Source: AV2 sp035637175
GTDB taxonomy: Bacteria; Verrucomicrobiota; Verrucomicrobiia; Limisphaerales; AV2
Assembly: GCA_035637175.1 (NCBI GenBank)
Contig: DASPXS010000253.1
Span: 1 to 5,539 of the forward strand
Direction: 5' to 3'
Length of the DNA: 5,539 nt
Made by a program: the position numbers and the translations under genes. Positions 1-5,539 of this stretch are shown here, piece after piece. Every line of letters starts with the position of its first letter. Positions within the stretch are counted from its first letter, which is position 1. The notes under the pieces were generated by a model, which worked only from the letters and a program-made list of their open reading frames with translations, did not search any database and was not told the origin of the DNA.

Positions 1-672
1 CGGGAGCAAAAGGAAAACGAGTCGGCCAGAAAACGGTTTTACGATGCGCGCAAGCTCTTTCCGGGCGGCATCCGCGGAGTCGGTTTCCTCACGGCGATTC
101 TCATCGCGATCAGCGTGGGAGTGGCGCTTGTCTCGGGATTCGGCAGGAATTCCGGACCGGTGTTCTGGCTGTACATTTCGGAGTACGATGTGACCGGAGG
201 ATTGACGGCTCGCCTCGGCGGGTTGCCGGAGGTTCGCCGCGGCGAGGTCTGGCGCCTGTTCACGCCCATGTTCGTCCATTTCAGCGTGATGCATCTTTTC
301 TTCAACATGCTCTGGCTGCTGGACCTGGGCACGATGATCGAGCGGCGGCAAAACACGCGCGTGCTGAGCGCCCTCGTGCTGGTCATCTCGGCCCTTTCAA
401 ATCTGGCCCAATATCTGGTAATCGGGCCATTATTTGGCGGCATGTCGGGAGTGGTTTACGGGCTGATCGGCTACATCTGGTTGCGCGGAAAATTCGATCC
501 CGCCTCCGGACTGTTCCTACACAGCAGCACCGTCACGATGTCGGTGATCTGGTTTTTCCTCTGTCTGTTTCACTTCATCCCGAACGTGGCCAACACCGCC
601 CACACCGTGGGCTTCGCGATGGGCATTGCCTGGGGATACATTTCGGCGCTGCTGGCCACCCGGAGAAGATAA
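1..672 (+). CDS. glpG: Rhomboid intramembrane serine protease, GlpG type (5' end missing)
   Basis: Rhomboids cut substrate transmembrane helices within the lipid bilayer. The frame is open from base 1 and ends at TAA (670-672), giving 223 visible codons; the true start lies outside the window. Numbering from the first visible codon, the catalytic parts are all present: the HxxxN motif on the second helix (H98, N102), the nucleophile S149 in GMSG, Y153 just after it, and the catalytic His H201 preceded by N198. The N-to-Ser spacing (47) equals that of E. coli GlpG and the Ser-to-His spacing (52) is within one residue. The stretch FGGMSGVVYGLIGYIWLRG closely resembles the GlpG core as I remember it. 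Six hydrophobic segments fit near residues 26-47, 87-108, 121-141, 147-161, 178-193 and 201-218, with a basic C-terminal tail (RRR). A charged, probably cytosolic, N-terminal part precedes the first helix. An internal GTG at 115 falls inside helix 1 and is not a plausible start. The symbol rests on family similarity, as the E. coli glp neighbours are absent. Active protease is very likely; substrate unknown. Confidence 0.92.
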   Translation, partial: REQKENESARKRFYDARKLFPGGIRGVGFLTAILIAISVGVALVSGFGRNSGPVFWLYISEYDVTGGLTARLGGLPEVRRGEVWRLFTPMFVHFSVMHLFFNMLWLLDLGTMIERRQNTRVLSALVLVISALSNLAQYLVIGPLFGGMSGVVYGLIGYIWLRGKFDPASGLFLHSSTVTMSVIWFFLCLFHFIPNVANTAHTVGFAMGIAWGYISALLATRRR

Positions 673-705
673 GGCGAAAGCCGCGCGCGCAAAACCCGGT
701 TCGCC
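673..705. terminator. Inverted repeat in convergent gap, weak terminator candidate
   Basis: The 37-bp gap between the convergent rhomboid and protease stop codons contains a perfect 6-bp inverted repeat, GGCGAA (673-678) and TTCGCC (700-705), separated by 21 GC-rich bases. The position between two converging genes suits a bidirectional terminator. There is no T-run on either side and the loop is long, so this is weak; Rho-dependent termination or no signal at all is equally possible. Confidence 0.22.
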
Positions 706-709
706 GCGG

Positions 710-3133
710 TCAATTGTGCACCGCGATGGCCGTTTGCCGGTTTGACAGCGCGATGAAGTCGCGGAGGATCCGTTTGGTCTCCTTCAAAGTGACATCCACG
801 GCCGCAACTTTTTCCTCCGGCGCGGCTTCTTCATCGCCGTCGGGATCGGCGGCGTCCTTTTTCGATTCCGCTCTGGAGAGGTCGTTGGTTTTTGCCTGCG
901 GCTGCGGGAGGCCGGGCAAATCGACCTGTTTCAGGCTCAACTCATACAGCTTTTCGTCCGGTTCGTGCCGGCTTAGGCGTTCCTTTTTGCGCGCTTCGAT
1001 TCTTTCTTCGCTCTCCCGCATCTCCTTGAGGCGCGCCTCCTCGTTCAGCGAGACGGTTTTGTCCGCGAGATACTTCTTGTACACCTCGATGTCCTCCTGC
1101 AGGTAGGCGAAGTCCTTGTCGGACGCGATCCGCCCGCCGGAGCGCTTGCGTAGTTCGGGCAGAATCGGCTGAATCAGGTTCAGGTTTTGGTATTTGGCGG
1201 CGGCAATGGTGTCCCAGGGCATGGGATTTTCCAGCGAGACCTCGCCGACCTCCGCGTAATTATTCAATGACGGCAGCACCAGGTCGGCGACGACACCCTT
1301 CAATTGCGTCGAGGACCCGCTGGCGCGATAAAATTTGCGGATGGTGACCTTGAGCGCTCCGGGATTGTTCGTGGAATCGCTGAACCGATGCACGATGGGT
1401 TCGAGTTGAATGAGCGACTGAACGGTTCCCTTGCCGTGCGTCGAAGCGTCGCCGACGATGAGCGCGCGGCCGTAATCCTGCAATGCGCCGGCGACAATTT
1501 CCGACGCCGAAGCGCTGAACCGGCTGGTCAGCACGATCAACGGCCCATCATAAAGCACCGAGGGATCGGTGTCTTCGTCTTTGATCACCCTGCCGTCCGC
1601 GTCTTTCACCTGGACGACCGGCCCTTCCTTGATGAACAAGCCGGTCAGGTTGATGGCTTCCTCCAGCGAACCACCCCCGTTGCGGCGCAGATCGAGAATG
1701 ACGCCGGCGACCTTTTCTTCCCTCAGCTTTTTCAACAATTTGGCCACGTCTTCGGTCGTGCTCTTATGCGCCGATTTTCCATTTCCGTTCGCGATGTCGA
1801 TGTTGGCATAAAACGACGGGAGATCGATGAGGCCAAGGCGGAGGGTCGCTCCCTCCTGGTCGGGCACCTCGAAAATCCGGGCTTTCGCCTCTTCGTCTTC
1901 GAGCTTGATTTCGTCGCGGACCAACTTCACGTCCACTCGCGTCGAAGGGTCCGGGGCGTCCACGGGGAGGACCGTCAGCCGGACTTCGGTGCCTTTGGGT
2001 CCGCGAATCAGGTCCACCACCTTGCTCAACTTCATGTCCACGACGTCCACGGGTTCGCCGCTGCCCTGCGCCACCGCAACGATGCGATCGCCCGGCTTAA
2101 GCTTGCGACTGCGCATTGCGGGGCCGGGTTTCAGTTCCCTGATCTTGCAATAGCCGTCCTCCGATTGCAGCAGCGCGCCGATGCCGAAGAGCGACAGGTT
2201 CATGGACATGGCGAAGTTTTCAAATGTGGACTTGCCGAGATAATCGGAGTGCGGATCGTAAACGTTCATCAATGCCGTCAAATAGAGCTGCAACACGTCG
2301 CTGCCATCCTCCTCGAGCGTCCAGAAGCGCAGAATCCGCGAATAACGGCGGGTGAGGGTTTTGATGATTTCATCATTCAGATTGGCGGGAGCGGCGTTGG
2401 TATTGCCTTTGGCGTCCTTCGATCGGGCTTTGGCGCTACCGGCCGCATTCGGTTTTTCCAGGGCCAGCTTTTCCTGAAGATATTCGTAACGCAGGTGCTG
2501 GCGCCATATCTGCCTGGCCTCATCGAGGTCTTTCGGGTAGGGCGCCTTTCGATGGTCGAGGTTGTAACGGTCGTCGGCCGTAAATTCGAATTTCTCCGTC
2601 TTGAGCAATTCGGCGACATAAGCGACGTGCTGATCGACCCGTCGAAGAAACCGCTTGAAAATCTCCCGTGCCGGCCCCGTTTTTCCCGTCATGGTCAAAT
2701 CGTCCAACACGGTCCGATACTGCTCGAACTCCTCGAGGTCGGATTTCAGGAAGTGCATGTGCAGGCCGTCGAGCGTCTCCAGGTAGCGGTCCAGGAATTT
2801 GGAGGAAATCTCGTCGTTCAGCGGTTTCTGCAAATAATGCACCCGCGCTAGAACGCTGGCCGTCAACCGGGCGATGGCCCCTTCGTCAGGCACTGCCTCG
2901 ATCGGCGGCGCACTGCGCGACTTGCGCTCCAGCAGAATCAAATCGTCCACCGCAGCCGACGCGTTGGCGGAACTGACGCCTGGCGCAGCGATCGGTATCG
3001 GCTGCTTCCGGTCGGCCGATTCGGCGGCGGGACTTTGCGCGGTCCGGGCCGGCGATTCTGCGGCGAAGGCGACCGCCAGTTTGAAACAAAGCAATAAAAT
3101 CAAGGTTTTCAGGCGCCCTTTCTTCGTTAACAT
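710..3133 (-). CDS. prc: Carboxy-terminal processing (tail-specific) protease, S41 family, periplasmic
   Basis: This is a Prc/Tsp-like serine protease with a Ser/Lys dyad that degrades or trims envelope proteins from their C-termini. The 807 residues, against about 680 in E. coli Prc, begin with a Sec signal peptide: basic KKGRLK, a hydrophobic core (10-24) and a likely cut after AFA (24). An N-terminal tail-specific-protease domain spans about 80-300, a PDZ domain about 313-398, and the S41 catalytic domain about 430-620. The nucleophile is S542 (middle Ser of SASASE), with K568 and Q572 in GKGTVQ; NGGGSL (485-490) is the usual S41 glycine-rich loop. A charged C-terminal helical domain (about 645-800, DUF3340-like) ends the protein. 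The extra length is mostly low-complexity linkers, Ala/Lys/Asn-rich at 228-252 and acidic at about 752-776. The ATG at 3133 was chosen because it places the signal peptide at the N-terminus; the frame runs up to 3316, but that extension has no signal sequence and lies in repeat-rich DNA. GGTGA (3138-3142) is a plausible ribosome site 4 bases from the ATG. The first Cys (16) follows Leu, so it is not a lipobox. Confidence 0.95.
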   Translation of the reverse strand: MLTKKGRLKTLILLLCFKLAVAFAAESPARTAQSPAAESADRKQPIPIAAPGVSSANASAAVDDLILLERKSRSAPPIEAVPDEGAIARLTASVLARVHYLQKPLNDEISSKFLDRYLETLDGLHMHFLKSDLEEFEQYRTVLDDLTMTGKTGPAREIFKRFLRRVDQHVAYVAELLKTEKFEFTADDRYNLDHRKAPYPKDLDEARQIWRQHLRYEYLQEKLALEKPNAAGSAKARSKDAKGNTNAAPANLNDEIIKTLTRRYSRILRFWTLEEDGSDVLQLYLTALMNVYDPHSDYLGKSTFENFAMSMNLSLFGIGALLQSEDGYCKIRELKPGPAMRSRKLKPGDRIVAVAQGSGEPVDVVDMKLSKVVDLIRGPKGTEVRLTVLPVDAPDPSTRVDVKLVRDEIKLEDEEAKARIFEVPDQEGATLRLGLIDLPSFYANIDIANGNGKSAHKSTTEDVAKLLKKLREEKVAGVILDLRRNGGGSLEEAINLTGLFIKEGPVVQVKDADGRVIKDEDTDPSVLYDGPLIVLTSRFSASASEIVAGALQDYGRALIVGDASTHGKGTVQSLIQLEPIVHRFSDSTNNPGALKVTIRKFYRASGSSTQLKGVVADLVLPSLNNYAEVGEVSLENPMPWDTIAAAKYQNLNLIQPILPELRKRSGGRIASDKDFAYLQEDIEVYKKYLADKTVSLNEEARLKEMRESEERIEARKKERLSRHEPDEKLYELSLKQVDLPGLPQPQAKTNDLSRAESKKDAADPDGDEEAAPEEKVAAVDVTLKETKRILRDFIALSNRQTAIAVHN

Positions 3134-3144
3134 GGGTTCACCAT

Positions 3145-3172
3145 ACCATAATCCGGCAGAAAGACAGCCCAA
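3145..3172 (-). promoter_or_regulatory. Candidate promoter for the S41 protease
   Basis: On the minus strand TTGGGC (3167-3172) and TATGGT (3145-3150) are separated by 16 bases and resemble a sigma70 -35/-10 pair, each with mismatches. The -10 ends only 11 bases before the chosen ATG, so a transcript from here would have an extremely short leader and may lose the GGTGA ribosome site. The pattern match alone is weak, and a promoter further upstream near the 3208-3228 dyad is equally possible. Confidence 0.22.
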
Positions 3173-3207
3173 CTTTTGGCCCCCGCCCCTGTTTGGGCGC
3201 ATCTTCC

Positions 3208-3228
3208 AAGTAACACGCAAAGTTACTT
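3208..3228. promoter_or_regulatory. Perfect 7-7-7 dyad, candidate operator
   Basis: AAGTAAC (3208-3214) and its exact reverse complement GTTACTT (3222-3228) flank a 7-base spacer. The arms are AT-rich in GC-rich surroundings. The dyad lies 75-95 bases upstream of the protease ATG. Its shape and size fit the binding site of a dimeric transcription factor. It could form an RNA stem, but no T-run follows, and being 5' of the protease argues against a terminator role. The regulator cannot be named from the sequence. Confidence 0.45.
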
Positions 3229-3372
3229 TCTTCTTCCGTCGCCCTAAGTGATTGAGTTGCTTGACACCGCCGCCGGACCCGGACCGCCACTGTGTCCGAA
3301 GGACCAACCGCAGCACGCTTGAATGCCCAAAGGCGGTGAAATGATCCCAACACGCACGCCCCCCGCGGAGCT

Positions 3373-3404
3373 GCTGCGGCTGGCGCTCCGCGCACAGCCG
3401 CGGT
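3373..3404. repeat. GC-rich imperfect palindrome (REP-like hairpin)
   Basis: An outer arm GCGGCTG (3376-3382) pairs perfectly with CAGCCGC (3395-3401), an inner GCGC (3383-3386) pairs with GCGC (3390-3393), and the loop is TCC; a single A (3394) bulges out. The stem extends outward by C3374-G3403 plus two G-T wobbles at 3375/3402 and 3373/3404. That gives up to 14 pairs with one bulge, the strongest hairpin I found in the window. It sits mid-region, far from either stop codon and with no T-run, so terminator function is unlikely. Similar GC-rich palindromes are often dispersed extragenic repeats; copy number cannot be judged here. Confidence 0.5.
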
Positions 3405-3441
3405 CCGTTTCCTCGCGCTTTTCGGTGGTAGTGGTCGGATG

Positions 3442-3471
3442 CCCCCCCGTTTTCCCAAGGCTAAAGGCCCC
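3442..3471 (-). other. G-tract cluster, possible G-quadruplex
   Basis: Read on the minus strand, this stretch has GGGG (3468-3471), GGG (3454-3456) and an uninterrupted run of seven G (3442-3448) that could supply two further tracts. The implied loops are 11, 5 and 1 bases. The 11-base loop is longer than standard G-quadruplex rules allow, so folding is uncertain. The C7 run on the plus strand is the longest homopolymer seen in this intergenic region. Confidence 0.25.
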
Positions 3472-3477
3472 GGCGGA

Positions 3478-3538
3478 CTTTGGAGCTTGTAACCTGGAAT
3501 TTCTTTTGAACTTTGGGCTTTGAACTTTGAGCTTGGGT
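3478..3538. repeat. Degenerate 7-bp tandem repeat array (consensus CTTTGRR)
   Basis: Heptamers recur in strict 7-base phase from 3504 to 3538: TTTTGAA, then CTTTGGG (3511), CTTTGAA (3518), CTTTGAG (3525) and CTTGGGT (3532). A second, more degenerate block precedes it: CTTTGGA (3478), GCTTGTA (3485) and ACCTGGA (3492), with five bases (3499-3503) between blocks. An exact 11-base direct repeat, TTTGAACTTTG, occurs at 3505-3515 and 3519-3529. The array ends 22 bases before the candidate -35 of the DUF3500 gene. Frames across it give Lys/Ser/Phe-rich low-complexity peptides, which argues against coding. Confidence 0.6.
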
Positions 3539-3560
3539 GGAAGCCGGTCAAATTTCTCCG

Positions 3561-3588
3561 TTGTGAGTTCGCGCGACGGTGGTAAATT
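3561..3588 (+). promoter_or_regulatory. Candidate promoter for the DUF3500 gene
   Basis: TTGTGA (3561-3566) and TAAATT (3583-3588) are separated by 16 bases and resemble sigma70 -35 and -10 elements. The -10 ends six bases before the ATG at 3595, so transcription would start at or next to the start codon and give a leaderless mRNA. No strong ribosome-binding site is visible before the ATG (only GGTGG at 3578-3582), which is at least consistent. The match is pattern-based only. Confidence 0.33.
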
Positions 3589-3594
3589 CATCCC

Positions 3595-4614
3595 ATGTCA
3601 ACACAACCCTTTCCCCGGGACGATTGCGACTGTTGCCATGGAATAACCCGCCGGACTTTCCTGAAAACCGCCATGGTCGGCGCCGCTGCCGCGGCTGCCG
3701 GCCCGTTGTCGTCTTCGGCGGTTTCGCAGGGCGCACGGGCCGCGGCAAAGAAAACCACGTCAGAAACCCTCGTCACCACGCTCTTCAAGGGCCTCAACGA
3801 GGAACAGAAAAAATCGGTTTGCTTCCCCTTCAACCACCCGCTGCGTTCGAAGGTGGACAACAACTGGAATATCACCGACAAAAAGATTTCTGAATTTTTC
3901 ACGGCCGATCAGCAGGCACTGATTCGCGAGATTTTCGTCGGCCTGCACAGTCCTGAATATGCCGCGAAAGTCGTGCAGCAGGTCGAACACGACGGCGGCA
4001 AGGAAGGTTTCGGCGGTTGCTCCATCGCGTTGTTCGGCGAGCCGGGCAAGGGCAAGTTCGAATTCGTGCTCACGGGCCGGCACGTTACCCGCCGCTGCGA
4101 CGGCGATTCCGTGGAAGGCGCGGCGTTCGGCGGACCGATTTTCTACGGCCACGCCGCGAAAAGTTTTAACGAACCTGCGGGCCATCCGGGCAACATTTAC
4201 TGGTATCAAGCCCTCCGCGCGAATGAGGTTTTCAAGATGCTCGATGGCAAACAGCGCGAACTGGCCTTGCTCGACCAGCCGCGCGAGGAGAAAGGCACCG
4301 ACACCGTCAAGCTCACCGGCCGGACGGATTTGCCCGGCATTCCCCTCGCCGCGCTCGCGCGGGACCAGAAGGCACTCGTGCGCAAAGTCATGGCCGACGT
4401 GCTGGCGCCGTTCCGCAAACCGGACGCCGACGAGGCGTTGAAGCTGATTGAGCAGAACGGCTTCGACAACCTGCACATGTCGTTTTACAAGCACGACGAC
4501 ATCGGCCATGACGGCGTGTGGGACGTGTGGCAGATCGAGGGCCCGGCCATGGTGTGGTTCTTCCGCGGCGCGCCGCACGTTCATACCTGGGTGCACGTGC
4601 GGGAAAAGGTGTGA
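3595..4614 (+). CDS. Tat-exported DUF3500 domain protein
   Basis: This 339-residue protein matches my memory of the DUF3500 family, whose biochemical function is unknown to me. A twin-arginine signal opens it: TRRTFLK (18-24), an alanine-rich hydrophobic stretch (26-36) and a likely cleavage near ARA (47-49). It should therefore be folded in the cytoplasm and exported, perhaps with a cofactor. The family pattern follows: a leading helix with a FPF motif (residues about 77-79), a second helical repeat after FFTADQQALI, the SIALFGEPGKGKFEFVLTGRHV core with FGGPIFYG after it, and a C-terminal IEGPAMVWFFRG and H-V-H-T-W-V-H end. The closing His cluster could bind metal, but that is inference. An oddity is the Cys-rich CDCCH (11-15) just ahead of the twin arginines, formally a CxxCH. 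The ATG at 3595 puts the Tat motif at a normal depth. A quinone oxidoreductase gene follows 74 bp downstream. I am confident of the family and export route, not of function. Confidence 0.88.
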   Translation: MSTQPFPRDDCDCCHGITRRTFLKTAMVGAAAAAAGPLSSSAVSQGARAAAKKTTSETLVTTLFKGLNEEQKKSVCFPFNHPLRSKVDNNWNITDKKISEFFTADQQALIREIFVGLHSPEYAAKVVQQVEHDGGKEGFGGCSIALFGEPGKGKFEFVLTGRHVTRRCDGDSVEGAAFGGPIFYGHAAKSFNEPAGHPGNIYWYQALRANEVFKMLDGKQRELALLDQPREEKGTDTVKLTGRTDLPGIPLAALARDQKALVRKVMADVLAPFRKPDADEALKLIEQNGFDNLHMSFYKHDDIGHDGVWDVWQIEGPAMVWFFRGAPHVHTWVHVREKV

Positions 4615-4621
4615 CTCACAT

Positions 4622-4641
4622 TCGCGGGCCGCGATAATTTT
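4622..4641 (+). terminator. Possible small intrinsic terminator after the DUF3500 gene
   Basis: Eight bases after the DUF3500 stop codon, TCGCG (4622-4626) pairs with CGCGA (4630-4634) around a GGC loop, and TAATTTT (4635-4641) follows. This has the outline of an intrinsic terminator, but the stem is only five pairs and the T-tract is interrupted. The GATAAT at 4633-4638 could alternatively be a -10 element for the downstream gene, although no good -35 is seen 17 bases upstream. Confidence 0.32.
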
Positions 4642-4688
4642 AAGGCTTCCCAAATCAGGGACGGTCGTGCTCCGACGCCGGAATACCG

Positions 4689-5539
4689 ATGAAAGCCGCC
4701 TACCTCAACAAGACCGGGCCGCCGGAAACCATCCTCTACGATGAATTGCCCGCGCCGAGACCCGGCCCTTCGCAGTGCCTCGTGAAAGTGGCCGCCGTGG
4801 CGGTCAACCCGATCGATACCTACATTCGCGCGGGCCTGGTCCGGATGCCGTTGCCGTTGCCGTTCATTGTTGGCTGCGACCTTGCGGGCGCCGTCGTCGA
4901 AGTCGGCCCCGGCGTCACGCGCTTTTCGCCGGGCAGCCGGGTTTGGGGCAGCAACCAGGGATTGCTCGGTCGCCAGGGCACCTTCGCCGAATTCTGCGCG
5001 GTGGATGAAGATTGGTTGTACCCGACGCCGGATGGCATCAGCGACGAACAGGCGGCGGCCATTGCGCTGGTCGGCATCACGGCGCACCTCGGCCTCGTGC
5101 GCGACGCCAGATTGCAGAAAGGCGAAACCCTGTTCGTCAACGGCGGCAGCGGCGGCGTCGGCTCCACCGTCGTGCAAATGGCCAAAGCCATCGGCGCGCA
5201 CGTGATCACCACCGCCGGCAGCGACAAAAAGGTCGAGTTATGCCGCCGGCTGGGCGCGGATTTCGTCGTTAACTACAAAACCGCGAACGTCGAGGCCGAG
5301 TTGAAGAAAATAGCTCCGGCGGGAGTAAACGTGTGGTGGGAAACGTTGCGCGAACCGAACTTTGATCTGGCCGTCGGCGCGCTGGCCGCCCGGGGGCGCA
5401 TGATCGTCATGGCCGGACGCGGGGCGCGGCCGCCGTTCCCGCTGGGACCGTTTTACGTGAAAGGGTGTTCCCTGCACGGTTTCGCCATGTTCATGGCCAC
5501 GCCGCAAGAGCAACGCCTGTGCGCCGAGGACATCAATCG
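4689..5539 (+). CDS. NADPH:quinone oxidoreductase, zeta-crystallin-like MDR family (3' end missing)
   Basis: Medium-chain dehydrogenase/reductases of this type reduce quinones, or related enone and aldehyde substrates, with NADPH in the cytoplasm. The reading frame begins at ATG 4689 and is still open at the window end, giving 283 residues of an expected 320-335. An N-terminal GroES-like domain (about 1-125) carries VNPIDTYIRAG (39-49) and GCDLAGAVVEVGPGV (62-76), both typical of quinone oxidoreductases. The Rossmann domain has the nucleotide-binding loop GGSGGVG (152-158), followed by AKAIGAHVITTAGS (165-178) and LGADFVVNY (188-196). The catalytic zinc Cys of alcohol dehydrogenases is replaced (Asn40 region) and the four-Cys structural zinc lobe is absent, which supports a zinc-free quinone reductase. 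The segment from 213 on (VNVWWETL, then RGRMIVMAGRG) resembles vertebrate zeta-crystallin more than E. coli Qor, from memory. The ribosome site is weak: GGA at 4679-4681, seven bases from the ATG. There is no signal peptide. The true substrate cannot be told from the sequence. Confidence 0.9.
   Translation, partial: MKAAYLNKTGPPETILYDELPAPRPGPSQCLVKVAAVAVNPIDTYIRAGLVRMPLPLPFIVGCDLAGAVVEVGPGVTRFSPGSRVWGSNQGLLGRQGTFAEFCAVDEDWLYPTPDGISDEQAAAIALVGITAHLGLVRDARLQKGETLFVNGGSGGVGSTVVQMAKAIGAHVITTAGSDKKVELCRRLGADFVVNYKTANVEAELKKIAPAGVNVWWETLREPNFDLAVGALAARGRMIVMAGRGARPPFPLGPFYVKGCSLHGFAMFMATPQEQRLCAEDIN

Larger units (their letters stand above)
3134..3594. other. Divergent intergenic region without a credible gene
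   Basis: These 461 bases separate the divergent protease and DUF3500 genes. Short open frames occur on both strands (for example 3323-3523 plus, 3138-3551 minus), but they are compositionally odd, rich in Arg, Ser and Pro, overlap the hairpin and the 7-bp repeats, and resemble no family I know. I regard the stretch as regulatory plus repetitive DNA. Individual elements are listed separately. From about 3230 to 3370 I see nothing clear beyond a 4-bp hairpin, GTCC-GAA-GGAC, at 3294-3304. Confidence 0.7.

Noticed and set aside
39..443. 134-codon minus-strand frame opposite the rhomboid
   Set aside because: The plus strand carries all rhomboid catalytic motifs with conserved spacing; the opposite frame is a shadow.
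1304..2851. A 515-codon open frame on the plus strand opposite the S41 protease
   Set aside because: It lies entirely antisense to a gene with clear catalytic motifs and a signal peptide. Its translation shows no family motifs and is Arg/His/Phe-biased, as expected from the complement of a high-GC gene.
3294..3304. Small hairpin GTCC-GAA-GGAC
   Set aside because: Only four pairs; expected by chance in GC-rich DNA of this length.
3134..3316. N-terminal extension of the S41 protease frame by 61 residues
   Set aside because: It would bury the Sec signal peptide inside the protein, and it crosses the dyad and the candidate promoter. The ATG at 3133 gives a normal exported protein.
3138..3551. 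137-codon minus-strand frame in the intergenic region
   Set aside because: It overlaps the palindrome, G-tracts and heptad repeats, overlaps the upstream part of the divergent DUF3500 gene's promoter region, and encodes low-complexity Arg/Ser/Pro-rich sequence with no family match.
3760..4653. A 297-codon open frame on the minus strand opposite the DUF3500 gene
   Set aside because: It is the antisense shadow of a recognised gene, rich in Arg, Val, Glu and His with no recognisable domain.
4581..5201. 206-codon minus-strand frame opposite the quinone oxidoreductase
   Set aside because: Antisense to a gene with clear MDR motifs; it has no domain of its own.

Overview
The window holds four protein-coding genes, two of them cut by the window edges. 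They are high-GC and read in long clean frames. The setting is a Gram-negative-type cell envelope: a GlpG-type rhomboid, a periplasmic tail-specific protease of the Prc/Tsp class and a Tat-exported DUF3500 protein. The combination, together with the repeat-rich intergenic DNA, suggests Verrucomicrobiota or a related PVC/soil lineage. That placement is an inference from protein flavour, because there is no rRNA or marker gene here.

Layout. At 1-672 (+) is the 3' part of a rhomboid intramembrane serine protease. After a 37-bp gap lies a convergent gene at 710-3133 (-), an 807-residue S41 C-terminal processing protease with a Sec signal peptide. From 3134 to 3594 is a 461-bp divergent intergenic region with no credible gene. 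It contains a perfect 7-7-7 dyad (3208-3228), a strong GC-rich hairpin (3373-3404), a G-tract cluster on the minus strand (3442-3471), a degenerate 7-bp tandem array (3478-3538) and candidate promoters facing both ways. At 3595-4614 (+) is a Tat-signal DUF3500 protein of 339 residues. A possible small terminator follows at 4622-4641. At 4689-5539 (+) is the first 283 residues of a zeta-crystallin-like NADPH:quinone oxidoreductase, which runs off the window.

How the genes relate. The two proteases at the left both act on envelope proteins, the rhomboid inside the membrane and the Prc-like enzyme in the periplasm. They are convergent, so they are not co-transcribed, and a shared job is only a hypothesis. 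The DUF3500 protein and the oxidoreductase are on one strand with 74 bp between them, which could be one transcript or two. No mobile element, CRISPR array, tRNA or rRNA is visible. The least explained sequence is the 3134-3594 intergenic region. I see no clear multi-gene novel system in this window.
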